A DNA stretch of 25,015 nucleotides from Lichenicoccus sp964235615 (GTDB lineage: Bacteria > Pseudomonadota > Alphaproteobacteria > Acetobacterales > Acetobacteraceae): NCBI GenBank assembly GCA_964235615.1, contig CAXSEE010000046.1, positions 1 to 25,015 of the forward strand, given 5' to 3'. How positions within the stretch are numbered: position 1 is the first letter of the stretch; every line of letters starts with the position of its first letter. This document shows positions 15,742 to 23,238 of this stretch, piece by piece. Under the pieces are notes generated by a model. That model ran no database searches. It worked only from the letters and a program-made list of their open reading frames with translations, and was not told the DNA's origin. The position numbers and the translations under genes are program-made.

Positions 15742-17225
15742 CGGGGTAAACCCCCCGGCTGCTCGGTCTGCAAGCGGCTGTGCCTGCGGCTGTAGCCGAA
15801 GTAGATCGCGAACCCGATCAGCAGCCAGACGAACAGCCGGACCCAGGTCAGTCCGTCCAGCGAGGCCATCAGCGCCAGGCAGGACAGGATGCCGAGGATC
15901 GGGACGATCGGGCCGCCGGCAACGCGGAACTTGCGCTCGCGGCCCGGATCGCGAACGCGAAGGATCATGACGCCGGCGCAGACGATGACGAAGGCGAGCA
16001 GGGTGCCGATCGAGGTCATGTGGCCGAGCTCGCTGATCGGCAGGAAGGCGCACAGCACGCCGGTCAGGCCCATGAACAGCAGGTTCGAGCGCCAGGGCGT
16101 GCGCCAGGTCGGGTGGATGTCGGAGAAGAAATGCGGCAGCAGGCCGTCGCGCGACATCGCGTAGAACACCCGCGACTGGCCGAACAGCAGCACCAGCATG
16201 ACCGAGGTGAAGCCGCAGATGATGCCGAACTTCACCAGCAGCTTGAGCCAGTGGTAGGGTGTGATGTTGATCGCGCTGGCCACGGGAGCCGCGTCGTTGA
16301 GCATCAGCTTGTAGTTGAGCATGCCGGTCAGCACGAAGGAGAAGGCGACGTAGGCCAGCGAGCAGATCGCCAGGCTGCCGAGGATGCCGACCGGCATGTC
16401 GCGCTCGGGCCGCCTGGTCTCCTGGGCGGCGGTGGAGACCGCGTCGAAGCCGACATAGGCGAAGAAGATGGTGCCGGCGGCGCGCATGATGCCGGAGATG
16501 CCGAAATGGCCGAAGGTGCCGTCGTTGGGCGGGATGAAGGGCACGTAGTTGGCGCCGTTGATATACGACACGCCGAAGCCGATCACGGCGAGGATGACGC
16601 AGATCTTGATCACCACGATGACCGCGTTGACGCGCGCGGACTCCGAGACGCCGCGCATCAGCAGCAGCGAGATGACGACGATGATGAACACCGCCGGCAG
16701 GTTGACCAGGCCGGTGGCGATACCGCCGTCGGGCAGCTTCACGGTCTCGAAGGGGGAGGCGAGCAGCCGCGGCGGCAGTGCCACGCCGAAATCCATCAGC
16801 AGGGAATTGACGTATCTGGACCAGCTCACCGCCACGGTGGCGGCGCCCACGGCGTATTCCAGCACCAGGTCCCAGCCGATGATCCAGGCGACCAGCTCTC
16901 CGAGCGTGGTGTAGGCATAGGTGTAGGCGCTGCCGGCGACGGGGATCATGCTGGCGAGCTCGCTGTAGCAGAGCCCGGCGAAGCCGCAGCCGATCGCGGC
17001 GATCAGGTAGGAGATCACCACCGCCGGCCCGGCATTCTCCGACGCGGCGATGCCGGTCAGGGAGAACAGGCCGGCGCCGATGGTGCAGCCGATTCCGAGT
17101 GCGATCAGGTTCCACGGGCCGAGCACGCGCTTCAGGGCCGGGCCGTCGCTGCTGAGGGTGAGGCTCTCGATCGTCTTGCGTCGCCAGAGGCTGGTCGCCC
17201 CTGAGGTCACGACGGATTGGGACAT
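15738..17225 (-). CDS. APC-superfamily amino acid permease (CAT family)
   Basis: A 495-residue inner-membrane transporter with about 12-14 hydrophobic segments. The substrate-binding motif of the APC fold, GIGCTIGAGLFSLTGIAA, is in the first segment; FFAYVGFDAVSTAAQETRRP marks the segment 6 region, and VFYAMSRDGLLP follows segment 8. This pattern is that of the cationic amino acid transporter (CAT) branch, like Bacillus YfnA, though specificity cannot be read. AAGGAG (17235-17240) lies 9 nt before the ATG. It is the first gene of the minus-strand operon and overlaps hemB by 4 bp. The coupling to hemB suggests it may feed the same pathway, for example by importing an amino acid related to 5-aminolevulinate. 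That is an inference from gene order only. Confidence 0.88.
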   Translation of the reverse strand: MSQSVVTSGATSLWRRKTIESLTLSSDGPALKRVLGPWNLIALGIGCTIGAGLFSLTGIAASENAGPAVVISYLIAAIGCGFAGLCYSELASMIPVAGSAYTYAYTTLGELVAWIIGWDLVLEYAVGAATVAVSWSRYVNSLLMDFGVALPPRLLASPFETVKLPDGGIATGLVNLPAVFIIVVISLLLMRGVSESARVNAVIVVIKICVILAVIGFGVSYINGANYVPFIPPNDGTFGHFGISGIMRAAGTIFFAYVGFDAVSTAAQETRRPERDMPVGILGSLAICSLAYVAFSFVLTGMLNYKLMLNDAAPVASAINITPYHWLKLLVKFGIICGFTSVMLVLLFGQSRVFYAMSRDGLLPHFFSDIHPTWRTPWRSNLLFMGLTGVLCAFLPISELGHMTSIGTLLAFVIVCAGVMILRVRDPGRERKFRVAGGPIVPILGILSCLALMASLDGLTWVRLFVWLLIGFAIYFGYSRRHSRLQTEQPGGLPR

Positions 17226-17293
17226 GCAGCAAGGCTCCTTGGACGAATAGCTTGAATTAACCGCGGGCGAGGTTCCGCTCGGGGCACCGCGGG

Positions 17294-17312
17294 ACTATGT
17301 ATTCCCCATAGT
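17294..17312. promoter_or_regulatory. Inverted repeat between the permease and glyA starts
   Basis: ACTATG (17294-17299) and CATAGT (17307-17312) are inverted copies around a 7-nt centre in the 159-bp divergent spacer. The size and dyad form fit a regulator binding site that could serve both directions. A possible -35-like TTGAAC lies at 17312-17317, but no convincing -10 follows. Confidence 0.3.
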
Positions 17313-17384
17313 TGAACGCACTTGCGATTTGCATACCAGCCCTTCCGTGAGCGGACGGGCAATCGACAGGACCCGGAGCCGGCC

Positions 17385-18686
17385 ATGCCCGATCAGATGA
17401 CGCACTCGAACCTTCAGCGCTTCTTTGCCGCCTCGCTGCGCGAGAGCGATCCGGAGCTGGCGGCGGCTCTGGGTTCCGAGATGAAACGCCAGCGGGACGG
17501 CATCGAGCTGATCGCCAGCGAGAACCTCGTCTCCGCGGCGGTGCTGGAAGCACAGGGCAGCGTTCTGACCAACAAATACGCCGAGGGCTATCCCGGGCGG
17601 CGCTATTACGGCGGCTGCGTCGAGGTGGACCGCGCCGAGCAGCTGGCGCTCGACCGGGTGAAACTGCTGTTCGACGCGCAATACGCCAACGTCCAGCCGC
17701 ACTCAGGGGCACAGGCCAACCAGGCGGTGTTCCTCGCACTGCTTAACGCCGGCGACACGATCCTGGGCATGAGCCTGGCGTCCGGCGGGCATCTCACCCA
17801 TGGCGCGGCACCCAACCTGTCGGGGAAGTGGTTCAAGCCGGTCCAGTATGGTGTGCGGCGTGATGACGGGCTGCTCGATTACGAGGAGCTCGAGCGGATG
17901 GCCCGCGAGGAGAAGCCGAAGCTGATCATCGCCGGTGGCTCGGCCTATCCGCGCTTCATCGACTTCGCCCGCATCCGCCGGGTGGCCGACGAGGTGGGCG
18001 CCTTCTTCCTGGTTGACATGGCGCATTTCGCGGGGCTGGTCGCGACCGGGCTGTATCCGAGTCCGCTGCCGCACGCCCATGTCGTGACCAGCACCACCCA
18101 CAAGACGCTGCGCGGGCCACGCGGCGGCCTGATCCTGTCGAACGACGCCGAGCTGGGGAAGAAATTCAACTCGGCGGTGTTCCCCGGCCTGCAGGGCGGC
18201 CCACTGATGCATGTGATCGCCGCCAAGGCGGTGGCGTTCGGCGAGGCGTTGCAGCCGGACTTCAAGTTGTATCAGCAGGCCGTGGTCGAGAACGCGCGGG
18301 TGCTTGCCGAGACGCTGGTCGAGCGCGGGCTGGCGATCGTCACCGGCGGCACCGACAGCCACCTGATGCTGGTCGACCTGCGGCCCAAGCGCGTGACCGG
18401 CAAGATGGCCGAAGCCAGCCTGGAGCGGGCAGGGATCACGGCCAACAAGAACGCGATCCCGTTCGATCCGGAAAAGCCGGCGATCACCTCGGGCATCCGG
18501 CTCGGCAGCCCTGCCGCCACGACGCGCGGCTTCGGACCGGAGGAATTCCGCGAGGTCGGGCTGATGATCGACGATGTCATCGAGGGGCTGGCGGCATCGA
18601 ACGACGGTGGTAACGGGGTGGTCGAGGCTTCGGTGCATGAGCGGGTGAGGGCACTTTGCGCCAGGTTCCCGATCTACGCTCGGTAG
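17385..18686 (+). CDS. glyA: Serine hydroxymethyltransferase
   Basis: A 433-residue PLP enzyme that converts serine and tetrahydrofolate to glycine and 5,10-methylene-tetrahydrofolate. The PLP lysine is K240 in VVTSTTHKTLRGPRGG. Other family blocks are LIASENLVSAAVLEAQGS, TNKYAEGYPGRRYYGG, VDMAHFAGLVA and VFPGLQGGPL. The start is placed at 17385 (MPDQMTHS), with CGGAG about 6 nt upstream. The frame is open further upstream, but those residues do not look like the family. It is transcribed divergently from the permease-hemB operon. Glycine from this enzyme is the direct precursor of 5-aminolevulinate in the C4 route used by most alphaproteobacteria, which makes the neighbourhood sensible. Confidence 0.96.
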   Translation: MPDQMTHSNLQRFFAASLRESDPELAAALGSEMKRQRDGIELIASENLVSAAVLEAQGSVLTNKYAEGYPGRRYYGGCVEVDRAEQLALDRVKLLFDAQYANVQPHSGAQANQAVFLALLNAGDTILGMSLASGGHLTHGAAPNLSGKWFKPVQYGVRRDDGLLDYEELERMAREEKPKLIIAGGSAYPRFIDFARIRRVADEVGAFFLVDMAHFAGLVATGLYPSPLPHAHVVTSTTHKTLRGPRGGLILSNDAELGKKFNSAVFPGLQGGPLMHVIAAKAVAFGEALQPDFKLYQQAVVENARVLAETLVERGLAIVTGGTDSHLMLVDLRPKRVTGKMAEASLERAGITANKNAIPFDPEKPAITSGIRLGSPAATTRGFGPEEFREVGLMIDDVIEGLAASNDGGNGVVEASVHERVRALCARFPIYAR

Positions 18687-18819
18687 GACTGGAGGCCTGG
18701 AGGCTGTCGTGAGCCTGGCCCGAGGTTACTTCCTGACCTGCCAACGTCTCATCCTCTTGAACCAATGCGACTGACCTGGCTGCCGCACGTTGCAACAGTG
18801 GCAAACAAGAGGAACCATC

Positions 18820-19404
18820 ATGAAGTTCTATTATACACCGGGCGCGTGCAGCCTGGCCGACCACATCGCGCTGCACGAGGCCGGTTTGTCCTTCGATCAT
18901 GAGAAGGTCGATCTGAAGACCAAGCGCACGGAAGCTGGCGTCGATTTCTTGACGATCAACCCGAAGGGCTACGTGCCGGCGCTGACGCTCGATTCTGGCG
19001 AGACGCTCAGCGAGAACATCGCAATCCTGGACTGGATCGCGCATCAGGATGCCAAACTCGCGCCGTCGGGGCCGATGGGGCACACACACCTGCTCGAAGC
19101 ACTCGCGTTCATCTCGACCGAGATTCACAAGAGCTTCAAACCCTTCTTCGCGGGAGGAAGTGACAGTGAGAAGGCCAAAGCTGGCGAGCTGATCGGCAAG
19201 CGCATGGGCTATCTGGCCGGCACCTTGAAAGGCGATTACCTTTTCGGCTCCACCGTTAGCGTGGCTGATTTCTACCTGTTCACCATGCTGCTCTGGGCGA
19301 AGAACTTCGAAGTTGAGGCACCCGCGCCACTGGTCGCGTTTCGCGAGCGTGTCATGACGCTCCCCTCCGTGGAAACGGCGATGAAGCACGAGGGCATTCG
19401 ATAG
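18820..19404 (+). CDS. Beta-class glutathione S-transferase
   Basis: A 194-residue cytoplasmic transferase with the N-terminal thioredoxin-like domain YYTPGACSLADHIALHEAG. It has the beta-class catalytic C10, the cis-proline region NPKGYVPALTLDSG and the gamma-glutamyl-binding LSEN. The second typical beta-class residue, H103, lies in STEIHKSFKPFF, and the C-terminal N-capping stretch is TVSVADFYLFTMLLWA. The start is the ATG at 18820, preceded by AAGAGGA; an in-frame upstream codon at 18790 is disfavoured because the family begins at MKFYYTPG. The gene stands alone between glyA and the deacylase pair and ends at a strong hairpin. It resembles E. coli GstA. The substrate is unknown; detoxification or oxidative-stress defence is the usual role. 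Confidence 0.92.
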   Translation: MKFYYTPGACSLADHIALHEAGLSFDHEKVDLKTKRTEAGVDFLTINPKGYVPALTLDSGETLSENIAILDWIAHQDAKLAPSGPMGHTHLLEALAFISTEIHKSFKPFFAGGSDSEKAKAGELIGKRMGYLAGTLKGDYLFGSTVSVADFYLFTMLLWAKNFEVEAPAPLVAFRERVMTLPSVETAMKHEGIR

Positions 19405-19416
19405 CCGTCGCAGGAT

Positions 19417-19446
19417 GGGCCGGCCGCCGACCGTCGCTGCCGGCCC
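19417..19446 (+). terminator. Terminator of the GST gene
   Basis: A perfect 8-bp GC-only stem, GGGCCGGC (19417-19424) and GCCGGCCC (19439-19446), with a 14-nt loop is followed by TTACGTT. It starts 12 bp after the GST stop codon. The spacer to the convergent deacylase gene (to 19557) shows nothing else. Confidence 0.65.
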
Positions 19447-19557
19447 TTACGTTCGATAACATCTCCCGTGCAGCTCGAGGACCGATGATAGGCGATTAGC
19501 CGCGTTCAGGTTCATGACAGCCTCCAGGCCCGGCAGATCGAGCACGAGGCTCTTGCC

Positions 19558-20592
19558 CTACTCCGGCAGGAACCGCGCCAGCCGCACCGCGGTATGACCA
19601 CGGCTGGGCCGCAGGCTGGGCATCACCAGCAGGCACTGGTCGTGCGGCGTGCGGATTTCCCTGCCGCCGTCGTTGGCGATCAGGCTGTGGCAATCGGGGA
19701 TCACGTCGCCGCCGCGGAAGGGACGCACGAAACTGAAATTGCTGGTAACCGCGGTAATGACCTCGGTGACTTCGGCGGAACGCCATGGTGCCGATGGCTC
19801 GGCGGCCTCGCCGGTCGTGAGGCCGGTCTGGCGCAGCAGGGCGGCGATCGCGGTGCGCGCGGTGGCGACGGTATCGGGTTCCCAATGCGGGCCGGCCTCG
19901 ACCAGGCAAGCGATGCGCGGATCGGCCTCGTCGGCGAATCCGACGTAATCGATCAGCCGCGGCCCGCTGCTGTGGCCACGGTCGGCCACGGCCATCGGCG
20001 GCGTGCCGATCGCCCGGGCAAGGCGGCGTCCCTTCGCCGTGGGGCCGCTGAGGATGAGCGGCTCGGACGGCCACAGCATCGAATGCAGGTCGAGCAGGAT
20101 GTCGGCGCTGTCGATGATCGGGCGGATTTCCCGGACGCGCGCGAGTTCGAGCGACTGGCGCGGTCCGTCGAGGATCGCGGTGTCCCAGAGCCGGTTCATG
20201 TCCTCGTCGATGAAGCGCGAGGCGATCGGATGGGCGGCGTCGAACTTCGCGAAGGCGGCAAGGTTGAGGAAGCCGAAGGTGAGCTTGCCCCGCAATGGAC
20301 GCAGGCGGGCGCGCAGCATCTCGTCGAGCACGATGGCACCGGCGATCTCGTTGCCGTGCATCAGGGCGGTGATCAGCACGTGCGGTCCGGGACGGCCGCT
20401 CTCGAAATGCTGGAAGCCGGATACGCCGCAATTGCCATCCGTCCAGTCATCGAGATTGGGCGGCGTGAGCCGGACCTCGAAACGCGGCAGGTTGGACATG
20501 CTGAGCGACATCGGACCGCCTGAGCCCAGAACCGGCGAACTCAGAACCGTCGAACCCGGATCTGGGAATGTCGGATCCGACAGGCCGCTCAT
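19558..20592 (-). CDS. Succinylglutamate desuccinylase/aspartoacylase (AstE/AspA) family deacylase
   Basis: A 344-residue zinc carboxypeptidase-like amidohydrolase. The metal ligands appear as H79 and E82 in LMHGNEIAG and H170 in ILLDLHSML; DMNRLW (131-136) and the catalytic-type E232 in CLVEAGPHWEPD complete the AstE/AspA pattern. Family members remove acyl groups from N-acyl amino acids. The ATG at 20592 overlaps the argE stop (ATGA) and has AAGG about 6 nt upstream. The first 27 residues are a Gly/Ser/Pro-rich extension encoded partly by a duplicated 15-bp unit, so an internal ATG at 20511 (MSLSMSNLPRFEV) could be the older start. Pairing with argE suggests both act on N-acyl amino acids, but the exact substrate is open. 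Confidence 0.82.
   Translation of the reverse strand: MSGLSDPTFPDPGSTVLSSPVLGSGGPMSLSMSNLPRFEVRLTPPNLDDWTDGNCGVSGFQHFESGRPGPHVLITALMHGNEIAGAIVLDEMLRARLRPLRGKLTFGFLNLAAFAKFDAAHPIASRFIDEDMNRLWDTAILDGPRQSLELARVREIRPIIDSADILLDLHSMLWPSEPLILSGPTAKGRRLARAIGTPPMAVADRGHSSGPRLIDYVGFADEADPRIACLVEAGPHWEPDTVATARTAIAALLRQTGLTTGEAAEPSAPWRSAEVTEVITAVTSNFSFVRPFRGGDVIPDCHSLIANDGGREIRTPHDQCLLVMPSLRPSRGHTAVRLARFLPE
20527..20556. repeat. Duplicated 15-bp unit in the deacylase N-terminal extension
   Basis: CAGAACCGGCGAACT (20527-20541) is followed directly by CAGAACCGTCGAACC (20542-20556), two copies with two differences. On the coding strand they give a GSTVLSSPVLGSG stretch between the two possible start codons of the deacylase gene. 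The unit length keeps frame. Confidence 0.6.
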
Positions 20593-21782
20593 GCGGGCCT
20601 TGTCATGCTGACGGCCAGGCGGCGGATGAAGGCGTCGCAGGCGTCGAGCTGGTCGCGGGCGATCCACTCGTCGGGCTGGTGCGCCTGGGCAATGTCGCCG
20701 GGACCGCAGACGATGCTGGCGATGCCGGCGTTCTGGAAGATGCCGGCCTCGGTGCCGTAGGAGACCTTGCCGTGCTGGTTGGCGCCGGAGGCCTGCTTGA
20801 CCAGCGCCACCAGCGGGTGCTGCGGGTCGAGCGCCAGCGGCGGCAGGTCGTGCAGGGGCTCGAAGCTGAAGCCGGCCGCGGGATCGACCTGCTTCATCCA
20901 GCTCTCGGTGGCGTCCTCGACATGGGCCTGGAGGCGACGCAGCTCGGCCTCGGCGTCGTCGCCCGGGATGGTGCGCCATTCCATCTCGAAGGTGCAGCAC
21001 TCGGGGATGATGTTCAGGATCGAGCCGCCCTCGATCAGGCCGGTGTGGATGGTGCTGTGGGGAGGCTCGAAACCCGACTCGCGACGACCCTCCGCGGCCA
21101 GCCGACGGGCTTCGTGCGCGATCCAGACGATTGCTTCCGAGGCGGCGTGAATGGCGTTCACGCCGTGCGCCGGCTGGCTGGAATGACCGGGACGGCCACG
21201 GACGGTGACGCGGACCGAGAGCCTGCCCTTGTGGGCGGTGATCGGCTTCATGCCCGACGGCTCGCCGACGACGCACAAGCCGGGGCGGAGACGGCCGGTC
21301 TCCAGCATGTCGCGCACCAGCACGCGGGCGCCCGCGCAATCCACTTCCTCGTTGTAGGAGATGAACAGGTGGACCGGGCGCAGCAGCGGCGCCGACTTGA
21401 GGTCCGGCACGGCGGCCAGGCATGAGGCGACGAACCCCTTCATGTCCACAGCACCACGAGCCTGCAGGCGGCCGTTGCGAGCGGACAGCGCGAAGGGATC
21501 GGTGGTCCATCGCTGGCCATCGACCGGCACCGTGTCGACATGCCCGGACAAGGCGAGGCCGCCTTCGGTCTCGGGTCCAATGATGGCGTGCAGGTTGGCC
21601 TTCTGGCCGGTCTCGTCGTGGGTCAGCCGGTAGGAGACGCCATGGCCGTCGAGATAATGCCGGACCCAGTCGATCAATGGCAGGTTGGAATTGCGGCTCG
21701 TGGTATCGAACGACACCAGCCGCGCGAGGATCTCGGTCGTTTGCAGGCGGTTCGGGGTTTGCGGGTTCACGGGATCGGACAT
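20589..21782 (-). CDS. argE: Acetylornithine deacetylase, M20 family
   Basis: A 397-residue M20 metallopeptidase-fold deacylase, most like ArgE, which removes acetate from N2-acetylornithine in arginine synthesis. Metal-site and catalytic motifs are ALSGHVDTVPVDG (H81, D83), ARGAVDMKGF (D113) and SYNEEVDCAG (E145, E146). The dimerisation domain follows with TVRGRPGHSSQPAHGVNAI and EGGSILNIIPECC. The start at 21782 is 22 bp from the divergent glycosyltransferase start. The gene overlaps the downstream AstE/AspA-like gene by 4 bp. Many Acetobacteraceae also recycle acetyl groups via ArgJ, so this copy may instead serve another N-acyl amino acid; ArgE is the most likely name. Confidence 0.85.
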   Translation of the reverse strand: MSDPVNPQTPNRLQTTEILARLVSFDTTSRNSNLPLIDWVRHYLDGHGVSYRLTHDETGQKANLHAIIGPETEGGLALSGHVDTVPVDGQRWTTDPFALSARNGRLQARGAVDMKGFVASCLAAVPDLKSAPLLRPVHLFISYNEEVDCAGARVLVRDMLETGRLRPGLCVVGEPSGMKPITAHKGRLSVRVTVRGRPGHSSQPAHGVNAIHAASEAIVWIAHEARRLAAEGRRESGFEPPHSTIHTGLIEGGSILNIIPECCTFEMEWRTIPGDDAEAELRRLQAHVEDATESWMKQVDPAAGFSFEPLHDLPPLALDPQHPLVALVKQASGANQHGKVSYGTEAGIFQNAGIASIVCGPGDIAQAHQPDEWIARDQLDACDAFIRRLAVSMTRPA

Positions 21783-21804
21783 CGGGTCAGTCTATACGGG
21801 GCGG

Positions 21805-23238
21805 ATGCGTCGGCAATGGGGGCTTGTGCGATCATTGGACGATCGGTCGGGCGATCGGCCGGGACTGCGCTTGCGATCCGGCGACGAGCAGGCCAGTTTC
21901 GGGATTCACCATCTCGGGATATCTCTGCTGCAAGCGCGGTTTCATCCACTCCATCGTCTCTGGCGCGCGTTGCCCGCCGACCGCCGCCGCATCTGGCTCG
22001 CGAAGGTCACCGCGATGCTGGCGCCCCGGCCGGACCGAGTTGCACCAGCAGCCTGCGACGGCGTGATCGTCGGCGGCGAGATCCGGCGGGCCTCTGGCCT
22101 GGGAGAGGCCGCGCGCATCATGCATCGCGCGCTCGAGGTGCTCGATGTCCCTGCCTGGCCGCTGCAGGCTGGGCTCGATATTCCGGGGGAGACCATCGGC
22201 GGCGCCACGGGCGCGATCCTGGCGGATGACAAGGCTCCAGGCTATGGCCCGGCAGCTGCCCTGCTGCTGCATGTGAACGCCCCCGTGCTGCCGGCGGCAC
22301 TGCTGCGGCTGCCGCGACGCCTCGTGCGCGGACGCCGCGTTATCGGTTACTGGCTCTGGGAACTGGAGGTGGCGCCGGCGAGCTGGCGTCCAGCCTGCGC
22401 CTGCGTGCATGAGGTGTGGACCGCATCGCAGTTCAGTGCCCGCGCGCTGGAGCGGCTCATGCCGGGACGGGTGCGGGTAGTGCCGTTGCCACTGGCGCTG
22501 TCCCCGCCGGTGCCGGCGCGGCTGGGGCGGGCTGCGTTCGGCCTGCCGGAAGCGGCGTTGGTGGTGCTGGTCTCGTTCAGCCTCGCCTCGGCGTTCGAGC
22601 GCAAGAACCCGCTGGCGGCGATAGCGGCGTTCCGCAAGGCTTTTGGTAACCGTCCGGACCGCATACTGGTCCTGAAGCTGGGCCATAGCGGCCATTTCGA
22701 GGCGGACATGCGGCAGTTGCGGGCAGCCATCGCGGGATGCGGCAACGTCAGGCTGGAGACGCGTATGCTGTCGGCTGCGGATACTCATGCGCTCACACGC
22801 CTTGCCGATATCGTGCTTTCATTGCATCGCAGCGAGGGGTTCGGGCTGGTTCCCGCGGAGGCCATGATGCTGGGGCGTACGGTGGTGGCGACGAACTGGT
22901 CGGCGACTGCGGAATTCCTCGACGATAGCTGTGGCGTGCCGGTTGGTTATCGCCTGGTGCCGGCACGCGACCCGCGCGGCATCTTCGAGGTGCGAGGAGC
23001 GGTCTGGGCGGACGCGGACGTCGACGAGGCGGCCCGCGCGCTGGTGTCGCTGGCCGAGGCACCCGAGCGGCGCGCGGCTCTGGGGGCGGCGGCCGAGGTG
23101 GCGAGCCGGCTCCGCTTCGGGCCGGAAGGGCTGCGTCAGGCGCTGGACGGGATCGGCTTTACCAGGCATGGCCAGGAGACGCATGGCCAGGAAGCGCACG
23201 GCCAGGAGGCGCATGGCCAAGGACGGGCCGAAGCGTGA
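21805..23238 (+). CDS. Glycosyltransferase, GT-B fold (group 1 type)
   Basis: A 477-residue sugar transferase. The acceptor-side half includes GVIVGGEIRRASGLGEAARI, YWLWELEVAP and HEVWTASQFSARALE, as in GT4-type mannosyl/rhamnosyl transferases that work on polysaccharides. The donor half has FERKNPLAAIAAFRKAFG and the E-x7-E motif E344-GFGLVPA-E352. No membrane segment is obvious, so it is cytoplasmic or peripheral. The ATG at 21805 is preferred because the open frame further upstream overlaps the antisense argE coding region and does not look like the family. The protein ends in an unusual HGQET/HGQEA repeat tail (about residues 455-473). It overlaps the next glycosyltransferase by GTGA, so the two are coupled, probably for exopolysaccharide or lipopolysaccharide assembly. 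Confidence 0.8.
   Translation: MRRQWGLVRSLDDRSGDRPGLRLRSGDEQASFGIHHLGISLLQARFHPLHRLWRALPADRRRIWLAKVTAMLAPRPDRVAPAACDGVIVGGEIRRASGLGEAARIMHRALEVLDVPAWPLQAGLDIPGETIGGATGAILADDKAPGYGPAAALLLHVNAPVLPAALLRLPRRLVRGRRVIGYWLWELEVAPASWRPACACVHEVWTASQFSARALERLMPGRVRVVPLPLALSPPVPARLGRAAFGLPEAALVVLVSFSLASAFERKNPLAAIAAFRKAFGNRPDRILVLKLGHSGHFEADMRQLRAAIAGCGNVRLETRMLSAADTHALTRLADIVLSLHRSEGFGLVPAEAMMLGRTVVATNWSATAEFLDDSCGVPVGYRLVPARDPRGIFEVRGAVWADADVDEAARALVSLAEAPERRAALGAAAEVASRLRFGPEGLRQALDGIGFTRHGQETHGQEAHGQEAHGQGRAEA
23167..23223 (+). repeat. 15-bp tandem repeat coding for HGQE-x pentapeptides
   Basis: Three full units and one partial unit run head to tail: CATGGCCAGGAGACG (23167-23181), a second at 23182-23196, a third at 23197-23211 and a truncated one at 23212-23223. 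They encode HGQET, HGQEA, HGQEA and HGQG at the C-terminus of the first glycosyltransferase. The unit is a multiple of three, so copy-number change would keep frame. Confidence 0.9.

Noticed and set aside
14752..17232. A very long minus-strand open frame joining an Arg/Ala-rich sequence to HemB
   Set aside because: Only the last 329 residues are HemB. The upstream part is an out-of-frame shadow of the permease, with R/A/H/P-rich composition typical of GC-rich shadow frames.
17313..17384. A glycine riboswitch before glyA
   Set aside because: No paired glycine-aptamer core or tandem arrangement could be recognised in the 70-150 bp leader. Only a short dyad is visible.
19558..21510. A 650-codon minus-strand frame ending in the AstE/AspA-like protein
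   Set aside because: The upstream part is a shadow of argE. The real gene starts at the ATGA overlap at 20592.
21685..21804. An upstream start for the first glycosyltransferase
   Set aside because: The added 40 residues lie antisense to the argE start region and do not look like the family. ATG at 21805 fits the divergent layout.
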